A DNA stretch of 64,000 nucleotides. It comes from Lycorma delicatula (Eukaryota; Arthropoda; Insecta; Hemiptera; Fulgoridae). The notes beneath the pieces were generated by a model. That model saw only the letters and a list, made by a program, of their open reading frames with translations, ran no database searches and had not been told where the DNA came from. The translations under genes and the position numbers were made by a program. The stretch spans positions 54,137,341 to 54,201,340 of the forward strand of contig NC_134465.1 of the NCBI RefSeq assembly GCF_047948215.1, read 5' to 3'. Below, one piece after another: positions 12,001-25,400 of the stretch (the stretch's first letter is position 1; each line of letters begins with the position of its first letter).

Positions 12001-15000
12001 TGGTATATAATGAGGAAATAAAAACATAATTAAACCATATTTACACAACAATAAAAAAGATATTATTATTAAAATAAAATAAAATGTTTATTTAAAATTT
12101 ATTAAGAAATTAAAAAACAAATGTCAAATGTTTTAAAAATAAATACTATAAAAATAAACTATTAATAAATAGTATAACAAATCACATTTAACAACAAAAT
12201 ATATAATTTATTAAAATTACTTAAAAACCCATCCATTTACTGCTCCTTTTTTTTGTAGCCCCATTGATTACTTTGGCAGAAATTTCTGCTTTTTCAGAAC
12301 AACTTTTTATTGTAATAAATAATCAAAATAGACCCCAAATTTGGAGAATATCAGAGGATTTAGAAGTGGTTACTTCTGCTCACAAGAAATCCTGAGCACT
12401 AAAATTAATCCTCAAACATTTATCAAGATGCATGCCAATCTTTGCATCTTGTAGATTTGCAAAAAGTGTTTCATTCAATGGATAAAGAAACATTACTCAT
12501 ATATGAGAGAATTTTGAGTTGACCAGACAACACTAAATTTAATCAAGTAAACATTGATTGACATACACAATTTCTTGTGTAAAGGTAAAATTGTGAGAGA
12601 AAATCAAGCAAGTCATTCAAAATTAAAACAGATCTGTAACAAGATGAATTGTCGCTAAACTTACTCAACCTAGTTTTTCAATCATGAAACGATCAATAGT
12701 TTGACAAACATGAAAACCCTCCAGAGAAATAACGACAAAATCATAAAAAAAAAAAACAGATCTAAAAATCAGATATCTTGCTTTTGGAGATGATCTAGCA
12801 CTTCTCACAAAACCAAACCAAAACACATTTCTCAAATTAACAACCTAACAAAAAAAAAAAAAAAACAGCAGAAAATTAGGCTAGAAAATTTTATCAAAGA
12901 TTATCTGAAAAAATCTATAGTGATCAAATATGGAAAAATAATTGTCACAACCCAATTTAAATATTCAGGAGAAATAATCAGTAAAAACAGGATAGACAAA
13001 GCAGCTTTGGAAATCTGGACATCTAAATTAAATTTCCTAACCTAAGATAAAAAAATAATCTTTCTGACACAAAACTGAGGAATTGCAGTATTATAAACAT
13101 CTGTTTATAGAATTGATACAGAAAATCTGATTTTCCTAGAAAATTTAAAAATCAAAAGAAAAATATGTGGTCTCTGAAAAACCGAAGAAGGATAGACTAA
13201 GATCAAATTAGGAAATTTATAAAACTCAAGAAAATTTTGGGTACTACATATTGAATGAAAAAGAAGATTAAGATTCCTCTGGTTTAATGATACAAAAAAA
13301 AGACTAATAAAGAAATTTTCAAAAAAGTTTGAAACTAATAAGCCTAATAGAAACGCATATAAGGATTATAAGAAATAAAACCAAACAAAAACAAATTGTT
13401 TTTTTGATTTTTTTATTCTTTTTCTACTTTCATCTGCTTAAAACTTCAAAAACTGAGATTAAAAGAGAACTGTTTGAATAGAATAAAGTTTAGAGAACAA
13501 AATTATAAGGGAAAACGTTCCTTTGGAATAAAGCTGAAAAATTGGATAGAAGAAGAAAAATGGATGCATTCTGAGATAGTGAATGAAATATGGAAAAGAA
13601 TGATATTGATATAGCCACCTAGTAGGTTCACTTTAAAATAAAAAATAATAATAAACAAAAACAAAATTACCTTTTAAAAGTGTAGAGATAGATGTTTAAT
13701 GACTCTGTCCATCTATAATTTGCATAATGTATAAAATATTTTTGCAATTCAAGAAAACATTGTTCTTATCAATCAATAGTAAATAAACATAAAGTAAAAT
13801 TATGGATCAGATATTTTGGTAAATAAGTTATTCAATTTACAACATGATATAAAATAAATAGTTATTATAAAAATATTATGCAAATTTTATAAATGGAATA
13901 ATAAAAACAATTACAAAAATTAAAAAAACACGACTGCCAAAAATAAATAAATTAAACTAAAATACAACAATAAATCGAACCAAAAAAAAAACAAGGTATG
14001 GAAATGAAGGAAACATCGTAGTGCAGTATTTAATTAAATAAAATAATGGGTGACCAATCAACTTTCAGATAGTTTTAACTTGTTTAAATATATTTTTCAT
14101 ATTATAGAAATAGCAGACATTTTAGGTTTTCTAATGGTTAGTTCACACCAGGTCTTACATTGATAAGAAAATCTTGTCCTTCAATGAAAATATTTAAATT
14201 TAGTTGAAGGGGGGGAGGGTTAATAGTAATTATCCTATATTAAAGAGCTCTGTATAGTAATTGTTTTATATTAAAAAGGTTATACTTCTAAATCGGTTCG
14301 GCTGTTGAGTTGCTGTTGGCTGTTGAATGGCTGTTAGCAGCTCACACATACACACACCCTAAGTATATTACACTCATTTTTGGAAAGGCGTGTAGAAAAA
14401 GAAATTTTTTCACTTTTTTGTTAACAACGTAAAAGAAGTTAAAAATAAAGCTGGGTATTTATCAAAAACCAGTGACAAATTACCAGTGACAAAAATTCAA
14501 TAAATCAAAAAGTAACTTGTAGATTAATGGAATCTAGAATGTATAAATTTTAATAATATTAAGTTAAATGAAGAATTTAATAAAATTTATAATGAATGAA
14601 ATTTGTTAAAAGATGCAATTAAATACATTAATGAATGGGATTTGTTAAGTACTGTATACATCCATGTTTACAAGCTCAATGCAATAATCTAAGATATATA
14701 TCATTTATTATCACATTTTTGTATTTTGAAAACTAATTTTGACATTTTGTAAGAGCTCTTCATGTTAAATTAGACAGGACACACATAAGATTAATAAACA
14801 TTTAATAATTAAATACGAAATTAATGTTTTCAGACACTTTTAAATGAAACATCACGACATTTAATATCCACCTTCTCTAGATCCAAATATCTTTTTCTCA
14901 GTTTACCTCTGATCCCATTTCATTTGTTTCTCAATTGGATATTTTCAATATCATTTTTAACACTCATTCCTTTTTAAATTATGATATCTCATTCATTGCT

Positions 15001-18000
15001 CTTATTTGACCATATTGATTTTCGTATCCCATATATACATTGTGTATTTGTGAGAGTCCTCAAATTTACATTCTCTCTTTGTTTTAGCTATCACACTGTT
15101 AGCTAAATTTTATTTCCTTATTTAGTTTACTATCCTCCTGATTTCTCATATATTAAGTCTTCGGTTACATTTTAGTATTTCTATTTTATCAAATTTTTAA
15201 ATATTAAAGTTAGAAAATTTTTAAGGGTTGTGAAAGATGTTTATATAGGATATAATGTATTTACTTTATGCAGGTTATTCCATCTAAAACACAACTCATC
15301 TATATTAAAATGGCATGAGTATGTTATTAAATTTTATTATTAAATGGTTATACCTTAAATTCTAAAGTAAATGCAGAGAATGACCACATCTTCCTGAATA
15401 CATACTACCACCCTTTATTTTGTGAAATTGTTTTAGAATTTGTAACGGCATATTTAACACAGCTTCCATATTCACCATCAGTTTTGTTATCTCAGTACTT
15501 TGAGGCAGACAGAAGAAAAAATAATCTGGCTTGGTAGCCAATAGTATGACTGAAACAATCGCCAAAGAATTCATTAATGAAACCAGTTGTTGAATTTGTT
15601 TTATGTTATGTTGTAATGTGTTATGTTGTAACCAACAGCATCGATTTTCTTCTTCCAAGAATGCATTGAACTGTAATAAAATATTCTGATATCGTTTTCC
15701 TTAAGAAAATAGGTCCAACAATTTTTTTTTTGTAATATGGCATACTATATACCCGTCTTCTGCAGATGCAAAGGTTTTTCATGATATGATGGGGATTTTC
15801 AGCACTCTAAATCCAACTGTTTTGACTGTTTATATAAGTGCCCAAATGAAACCATGCCTTGTCAGAAAAAAACTGCGAGTTCATAACATGAATTCTCTCA
15901 TACACAAATAAATGGAACCAATGATACTATTCTATCCATTTTATTTTTGTCTGGATCTACAGTTGATGAACTATTTGAATATGATATGTTTGATAGGTCG
16001 TAGATTTTGACACCCATGAATAGTTATTTCAGTAAATTAATTTTAGTTGACAAATGTCTAATTGATTTTTTTTAATGAGCCAGTTAATCGATCAATGAGT
16101 TCAGTGACTTGTTTGTATGTCCTCAAACAGTGTTGAATGTATAAATAATTGAAAATGCTTAAAAAATCACGATCTTTTATGCTCCTTGTCATTTATAGAA
16201 TCTGTCTCTGAATCTAGTTACTAATTTCAATACTGATGATGTCTTACTGGAAAATGGTCTATCTTAGTACTTAAAGTGAAAAGATTCTTGCAATGGAGTC
16301 ACAGATTACGTATTGAAATATAGTTCATTAATAAAAATACATTCCTTTCATGAAAACACCATCCTTCTCACTAATAATGCTCTGAGCTTTCAATTAAGTT
16401 TTTTTATGTCTATTGATTGTAGTCTACTGCAACAGTGCAATAATCAGACGTCGGACAAGTCCATTCCAATAAAACAGGAGAGTAAGGTAGTAAATTCAAT
16501 TTTTTTATAGAAGGTTGACTGATGGGTTATGTTTTACCCGAGACACCCTACATATAAGAAAAAAACAAACACTTAAACTGACGGTGAATATAGAAGAAGC
16601 TGGTGTTAAATATCCCGTTACAAATTCTAAAATAATTTCACAAAATAAAGGGTGGTAGCATGCGTTCAGGAAGATTGGGTCAGCATAATTATAGGATTAT
16701 GAGGAAAAAGAAAACCACAGCAGTTCGATTATAGTAAAGCAGAGTAATGTGAATTGTGTACTACATGATAATTTTAAGCTATTATCTTTTTATAGTTTAT
16801 AGTGGTGTAGTGGCAATATGTACATTCTCAGAAACATTCAAGAAACATTATAAACCCAAGCAAACATGCGTGTCAAACGCATGTTTGCTTGGGTTTATAA
16901 TATTTTGCTGTGAATATTATTGTGTGAATTATATCAGCTTCTTATAAAATTTATATAATTAAACTTTTAAATTTACTACTGAATTTTCTTAGAGTAATAA
17001 CTGTGAAAACTAACTTGAAAACAATTTTCTCAAAATGTAATTTCAATTTCTCAAAAAATAATTTACAAAAAAAATTACTTAAAATCTTGAAGGGGTGTGG
17101 AAGAGTAATTCAGTTATTAAAATCATCATCAGTTGATAGTTTAGAATTACGTTATGGAAAAATAAATTTAATAAATGATGATGCAATAAAATATGATAAT
17201 TACCAAATAAACAAAATTATGTGGCATAAAACAAATATTCCTTACAAAGTTTATACAGTAAAATTAATAAATAAAAACAACTAACTATACTTACTGATAA
17301 TTTCGGTTTAACAACCGAAATTGCCCATCAATTTTTAGATTTTATATAAATATTTTGTAAATTGTTTTTGAATACTTGTTTTGTTTATTTCAATAGTAAT
17401 TTTTCATAACACTTTGTGCATTTTTAGTGAAGAATTTGAACCATTATATTTGAGTTTGACTGTGAAGGACATGCAAAAAGTAAAGAACTGTTGGTTGTAA
17501 TAAATTTAAAATGAGTAATAATTTAACATTATTTATTTAGTATTTAACAGCAAAACCTTTTTTTTTTTACTTACATTTAATTTATATCAATCATATTATG
17601 ATATTAGTTTTTCTTTTATTACATTAAAAACCAATTATTTTTGTTAATCAAACAATAATAGGGTTTCCAGTGATCTCAATATAAATTTTAAAATTACTGT
17701 CTTTATAAAAATTAATTTAAAATAAGAAATACTTAAAACTTTATACTGAACATTCTATGTTCTTTCGTCAAACATAATTTTCTTATATTTGATTCATTCA
17801 TCAATATCACTTTATACTTCCATCGATTTATACATTACCAGAATCACATTTTACTTCTTTAGATTCACAGTTGGTAAAATTCTTTATTTCTATTTTCCCA
17901 GCTACAGCAATATATGATGCTATTACTGTAATGGGAAAGTATATATATCAAATTTGAAGGAATTATTAATCAAAACATTTTAAAGGATCTCAAAAACTCA

Positions 18001-21000
18001 ATTTACAGATTTTTATACTTTTTCTAATTTGTAGTATTCTTTTAAAGGATGAACATTAATTTTGCTACAACTTACTTAGATGGGTTATATACTATTTCAG
18101 CTATATTCTGACTTCTTCATTACATACTAAATATTGAAATGAACCTTTGATGGCCAGATTTTTTATTATTATTCATTTAATTATTTTTACATGGAAATCA
18201 TGCCTGAGAAGAGCCAAAATCATCTTTACCGTAAAAGAGAGAATTTTTATTTACTTTTATACCAGAAAGAAATTTGGCTGTGTTGAGTCCCTTCCCCTGT
18301 AGCTTTTTTTAATATAGTAATGATAGTAATAAGAAATTTACTTCTAATAATGTTACATTAATATTAAATTCAAAATAAAATCGGTTTAAGTGGCATCTTT
18401 TTTGTAATGATGAGTTAATTTATTAATTCACCACAGAAGTTTTTGTAAATGAGAATATGGAAAAGTAATATTTTAATGTATGAAACACGACCATAATTCG
18501 AACCTGGGTCTACCAGATGAAAGGCCGAGATGCTACCATTCCATCACAGAGATTGGCATTCTGTAAGTTATGGCTATAAAATGTGTAAATATGAAAAATT
18601 ATAGAAGGTAATTATTTGAGACTGCAAAAAACTGTGTAGTTCAAAATTTAAAATAATTTATTATAGATTTTGCTATCTAGTTTCTCCTAAACTAAGACTT
18701 TCAGAATCAAACCCTAAAAAAAATTATTTTTCTTCATTTTTTTTTAATCTCCAATAAGCCCTGATATCCTTCAGCATTTATAGCCTTTCAATTGAAAAAT
18801 CATTTTGTAATTTATTCCCACTATTGTGTTGACTTCACAATTAGATTTTTATAGGGTTATCAACTATACCCAACCTCCCTAACTAGGAAGAGCAGGGATT
18901 TTTTTTTATTACAGTTACCATATCTTACCCAAAAAGACTTTCCTTTTACATACCAGACCTTTTCACCATCATTTCATCCTCTTGCATAACATCAACTTTC
19001 ATATCATTATGCATTGCCCAGAGATAAGTCAAGAAAGTAGGATTTTCCGGCCAAGCTGACCCATTTAACCCACCGGGTTGGTCTACCCACCGGGTGAACG
19101 CGTCTTCCCAAATCAGCTGATTTGGAAGTCGAGAGTTCCAGCGTTCAAGTCCTAGTAAAGCCAGTTATTTTTATGTGGACTTGAATACTAGATCGTGGAT
19201 ATCGGTGTTCTTTGGTTGTTGGGTTTCAATTAACCACACATCTCAGAAATGGTCGAACTGAGAATGTACAAGACTACACTTCATTTACACTCATACATAT
19301 CATCCTCATTCATCCTCTGAAGTATTATCTGAACGGTAGTTACCGGAGGCTAAACAGGAAAAGAAAAAGCTGACCCATTTATGTAAGCAAAAGGATCTGT
19401 TCCTTTTGACAAAAAAAAAAGAAGCGTTAAAATGGTATTTAATAGTGAAATTTATTCCATATTAGCTTCTCTGCCTGTGCCTTTTACCATCTTTTTTTTT
19501 AAGATTTACCTAAAAGTATTTAAAAAATTAAATTAATAGATGTAAAACTAGTTGTAAATTTTTTTGAATAATGTAATGAAAATATGATTGTCTATTTAAA
19601 AAGTATTTAACCTCAAACTCTTGACCATATTTAATATTTAATTGGAGTATTTCAACTAACAGCATTGTCAGTAAGAGTTTTTCGAGTGTTTTACACGAAC
19701 GTTCTTTACGTTTGGATGGTTCTTTTTGGTTTGATTTTATGTAATTTTTTTTTTACTATGTTTTTTTCTGGGGAAGGTAAAGAATAACATATTGTTCAAT
19801 TATTTTCAATTTTAATCTTACTAATTGGTGACTTGTTTAACCTCGCTTTCTTTTATAGAATTTTTATAATCATCTAATCATTTTATCTTCTACAAATTTA
19901 ACATGTACACATCAATGTCATCTCATAGAGAATTTAAAGTAGCTTAATTATAGTCCTAAAATATCATAAGATTTATAATTAATAATAAAAATAAAGTAGG
20001 AAATCATTTTCTACAACTGGTAGCTGTTTTCTAGATTGATATTTTTACAAATTTACTTTTATGTTTGCTTTAACTATCATGGCTATTGGATATTATCTAC
20101 TAATACAATGTAAAGGCAAGAGAAGCTGTACATACTGTTATTTTAACTTGGTGATCAGTTTTTCAGAATAAGTTTAATAAATGTGGCTTTTATCTGTACA
20201 GCACATATATTTCAGATTGATACTTTCTGAAATACATCAGATTTCTGGAAGTACTGATTTGAATGTCTAAAATATGATTAAGCATTACTATTTTATTATT
20301 TTTTTTTTTTTGCTTTCTTATTTATTTATGGGTTACTTGTTGTGGTATTTTGGTTTCCTATTTTCTTTATATTCTCTTTCTTAATAACCTGCCTGCATCT
20401 ATCATGTTTTGGGGCTTCTATCTTCTTTCCTTCAGATGGGAATTTGGATAGGAAATCCGAATACATCATCAAATGACAATGCACTATTACGCCAGGTTGA
20501 CCCGGTCTTACACAAAGAGTTCCTCACATGGAAACAACGACCGACCATGGAGAAAAGCGATCCATTTATCGCAAGGATATATCGTGAAGATATTAACTGC
20601 TGCTTAGAATTTAATAATGCCAATCTTGGATGTGAAGTAAAACAAGCTATTGAAAATGGCAGCATCTGTATCGAAGCTGTGAGCGATAAAAGCAAGATGC
20701 ACTTTCCAAAGTAAGTATATTTATTTTTAATTATATATATTAAATTTTATTTGATTATTTATATTTCACATTGTTGTATTTAGTTGTAGAACTCTATATT
20801 ATCAACTGACAAATGTTTATTTGAAAATTGTTATTGTTAAATTACTGCCAGGTGAGTTTGCATAACAATCATCGTTTATCTATATAGTTAAAATTGTTCA
20901 ACAAAATTTTTGAACCTGTCCTATAGCATTCGGATGGGTAGTTATGTAATCTGCATTATTTTGTCAAATATCTTCATATAAACCCTTCAGAGTTACAATG

Positions 21001-22410
21001 TTTGTTCTGTACAAAGTTTGTAACACAGAGTGGTTTAAACAAATGTATTTGAAATAGTGAAAATAATATATAATTCTTAAAATCTACAGAAATATTGATG
21101 ATAATTAAGATGAATCTTAATAACAATGAATTACTCATATTATTAGTATTCAATTCTGTTACAAAATTACTTAAAATTTCAATGTTAATCATTGAAATAA
21201 CATCTGATGGCATTTTCACCTTCATTTTCCTTTATCCTCCATTTTCGGTTTTTTTAAAGAAACATTGATATTTCAAGATTGCACTGACAAGGCATTATAG
21301 CACTATATACAAATTTATATGAACTTTCTGTTACAAATGAAAAATTATGTTGTAAAACAGGTCCATAAGTTTCTAAAGGCAGTCTCTGCTTCTTTTTAAT
21401 CTTTTATATCTTGGTAGTCTTAAGTTATATCATAATATGTTTCATTAGTTAAAATGTTAAACTTTTCATTGTAAATATAATGTAATGTTATGTTTAAAAT
21501 TAAAACATCGACAAACAGCAGAGTTATTGCAGAAAATTCATGATGTAATTTTTAATCGGATTTTATTTTAACCGCTAATGAAAAATTACTGCATTTAAAT
21601 AATTTAAATTAATAAATTTAGTAATTGTTAATTATTTAATAAATAATTTAAATTAATTATAACCATACAACAGTAACAGTTTTACAGCTGTACAGTTGTA
21701 ATAAAATTCTTGAATTGCAGTGTCATATTGAGTACAGTATTGTGATAATACTAGTAGCAGTAATAAGTTATTTATATTCTACTATTTTGTTCTATTTCTA
21801 TTTACAATGCTATCATGTTTTGATACCAGTTTTTCTTTACTTTGTGTACTATTTTTTTGAAAACTGAAGTTCAGTCTCATATTTAAAGACTGACATATAT
21901 TTTATGTCTATTTATATTACATGCTAAATTTCCAAATTTCACTGAACATGTCTTATACTTTAATTTTTTATTTATCAGAGAAAGTTATTGTGTAAATTTA
22001 TACATCATATTACAATTATTCCACAATCCAATCTTACAATATAAATCTTTCTTTAAAAAACACAAAATGGAGGACACAAGTAAAACAGGGGAAATAACAC
22101 TTCTATTTAACATTTTAATATATTTTCTATTGTTAATCTTTACTTTGCAATCTGTTCAACTTGTGAATAATAAGCATCTCTCTCCACAGCCTAATGAGAT
22201 GAGGATGAAATGTATATTTAGTACAGATTCAGTCCAACCATTTCTTAAGATGTGTAGTTAATTGAACCCCAGCTACTAAAGTACATTGGTATCCAGTGTC
22301 TAGTATTCAAATCCGTGTAAAAGTAACTTACCTTTACTAGGATTTGAAAGTCAGAATCTTTGACTTGACTGAACATTTTTTTCAGTCAAGTCAAAAATAC
22401 AACAAGCTGG

Positions 22411-22467
<57 letters not shown>

Positions 22468-25400
22468 CTGTATATATAATAATACAAGCTGAAGGCTGAA
22501 GAAAGCTGAAGAAAGGGAGTCTGACAAGGATGTTCCCTATCTCTGTTACTTTTTAATGTCTACATGGAACTAGCAGTTAATGATGTTAAAGAACAATTTA
22601 GATTCGGAATAACAGTACAAGGTGAAAAGATAAAGATGCTACGATTTGCTGATGATATAGTAATTCTAGCCGAGAGTAAAAAGGATTTAGAAGAAACAAT
22701 GAACAGCATGGATGAAGTCCTACGCAAGAACTATCGCATGAAAATAAAGAAGAACAAAACAAAACTAATGAAATGTAGTAGAAATAACAAAGATAGACCA
22801 CTGAATGTGAAAATAGGAGGAGAAAAGATTATGGAGGTAGAAGAATTTTGTTATTTGGGAGGTAGAATTACTAAAGATGGACGAAGCAGGAGCGATATAA
22901 AATGATGCCAAATAGCACAAGCTAAACGAGCCTTCAGTAAGAAATATAATTTGTTTACATCAGAAATTAATTTAAATGTCAGGAAAAGATTTTTGAAAGT
23001 GTATGTTTGGAGTGTCGCTTTATATGGAAGTGAAACTTGGACAATCGGAGTATCTGAGAAGAAAAGATTAGAAGCTTTTGAAATGTTGTGCTATAGGAGA
23101 ATGTTAAAAATCAGATGGGTGGATAAAGTGACAAATGAAGAGGTGTTGCGGCAAATAGATGAAGAAAGAAGCATTTGGAAAAATATAGTTAAAAGTAGAG
23201 ACAGACTTATAGGCCACATACTAAGGCATCCTGGAATAGTCGCTTTAATATTGGAAGGACAGGTAGAAGGGAAAAATTGTGTAGGCAGGCCACGTTTGGA
23301 ATATGTAAAACAAATTGTTAGGGATGTAGGATGTAGAGGGTATACTGAAATGAAACGACTAGCACTAGATAGGGAATCTTGGAGAGCTGCATCAAACCAG
23401 TCAAATGACTGAAGGCAAAAAAAAAATAACATACTGACCAGCATCTTAAGTTGGTATTTAATTTTATAATTAGATAAAAATAAATTTTTTTTATAATTTG
23501 TGGAATTTTGAATTTGTCAAAATTACATATAGTTTTGACAAATTGTGATGTGGGATCCCATGAAAATTGATTCTTGGAATTAATATATGTTTTTTCTGTC
23601 TACTGTTCGGTGGTTTAAACTTCTTTTAATATTAAATACCTATGGAATCCAAAAATGAGTAGCAAGTATGTTTATTTATTACTATATTTATAGAAAATAT
23701 AAAAATTTCACAAATAAAATATTTTAATGTTTGTTTAAATTTACATAAAATGTCTGATATATTTTATTAAAACAGAACCTGCATCAAAAAAAGTACCAGA
23801 AAGACAGTAGTAGTGGATTGTAGTAGTCTTTTTGTGCCTAAAAGATTTTTGTAAAAGTCTTTTTGTCACAATTTTCTTTCTGGTTCTGTTATACTGGTCT
23901 TGTTATAATATGAATCATATAGACTAAAATTTTGCAAAATAAAAAGTTCTGACCTATTTTTTCATTTATATTTACGAAAATTTTACTTTTGTTAAAAATA
24001 ATTAATCATATTTTTAAAGAATATCCATCTCTGTTTGACCAGACAACTCAATCATTCGCATAATTCATCAGAGTACTTCAGTTCAAAGTAGAAAAGGCTA
24101 TAAGTGCTTTCATTTTCTTTAAATCGTTAAAAAGATTTTTCCATCAATTTATTTATAATAAGATTAAAAGATTTTGGTTTTATTTGTACAAACTCAAATA
24201 ATTTACCATAACATCTTTAATATTTTTTTTAAATTTATTTATTTACTAATATTTTTATACTTGCTTTTTATTATTATTCTGTACATTTATTGTCTTAAAT
24301 AATAACTTAAACTTCCTCTTACTATTACTAAATATCAGTTATTATTAAATATATATTTTTTTATCACATAACTGAATATTCTGTCATTTACTCTGATCAA
24401 GGTTTCCCCTGAATTGACCATGATTTCATGTGATTTCTTTTGGCAAATGCTGCGAGAGATCGCAGGAATGATCATACATCAATTATGTTTGTTATCTATG
24501 TTAATTTCAAATAATTATAGTTGTATTTTAATTAATGATCTTTTTTTCTTTTCAGAAAATGTGCTTTATTGGAGTCAACTAGACAGTGCCATTACAGAAT
24601 GAGATTTGGTGATAGTGAGACTTACTCCATCTCACAAATTTGTAGAAACAGAGTAAGTAAAATACAATATAAGTAAATTATTTCAATTATTATAAAGTAT
24701 AATTCTTATTTGGCTCAGTTTATTTTAGGATATATGTTCAATTAATAAAGATTTTTTTCTTTATAATTTAATTGTTGTGGTTTACTGAAAATGTAAAAGA
24801 ACCCTTAAATATGAGAAGTAAAAAAAAAAAATTTTTCATATTATACAATAATCATTTGTTGATGACTATGTATATTATTGTCGTTTTTGGCAAAAACCAA
24901 ACATGAAAAAATATAAAAACAGCATAGTTTTATTCCATGACAAAAATTTAGCTACAAATAATACTTAAGGCCAAAACAAAATTAATGTATCAACTATTTA
25001 AATGATGTACAAATTGCAACTTTGGTTAATCTGTCACAAGTACTCCAACATTTTTAATTTTTAATTCAATACAAACAAGAATAGTAGCAACAACAAAGGA
25101 TGTCAATTTAAATTTAATGCTAATGTATTATATACATATAGTATGATGTAGTAAGTCAATTATTATCCGCAGTGTAGTTATAAATTTTATTGCAATACAA
25201 ATAGGAAACTTACATGTACATAATTTTTCAACTTAGTGCCCTTGCATTTCAACGCACTTGGTCCATCTTTGCATAAGCTTCCTGATGCCCTCATAAAAGA
25301 AGGTTTTCTGTTGAGCTGCGAGCCAGGAATGCACTGCTTCCTTCACTGTTTCGTCCGAGGTAAATCGACGGCCCCTTAATGCCTCTTTGAGTAGATCAAA

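Larger units (their letters stand above)
8650..12339. other. Intron of the Rab3ip-like gene, mostly unassigned
   Basis: AT-rich, no ORF that looks conserved. Holds only the tRNA-like head (10210-10320) and the short motif at 11050-11140. No further Rab3ip-like exon was recognised. Confidence 0.5.
16902..20435. other. Intronic sequence up to the conserved C-terminal exon
   Basis: Apart from the SINEs at 18475 and 19069 I see no gene. A 93-codon Lys/Asn-rich open frame at 17003-17284 is most likely a chance ORF in AT-rich DNA. Confidence 0.5.

Noticed and set aside
17003..17284. 93-codon + strand ORF in the long intron
   Set aside because: Lys/Asn/Ile-rich composition expected from AT-rich DNA, no family resemblance, no splice or terminal-repeat context.
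18475..18580. Possible tRNA gene
   Set aside because: A and B boxes are present but no complete cloverleaf or intact acceptor stem; a SINE head fits better.
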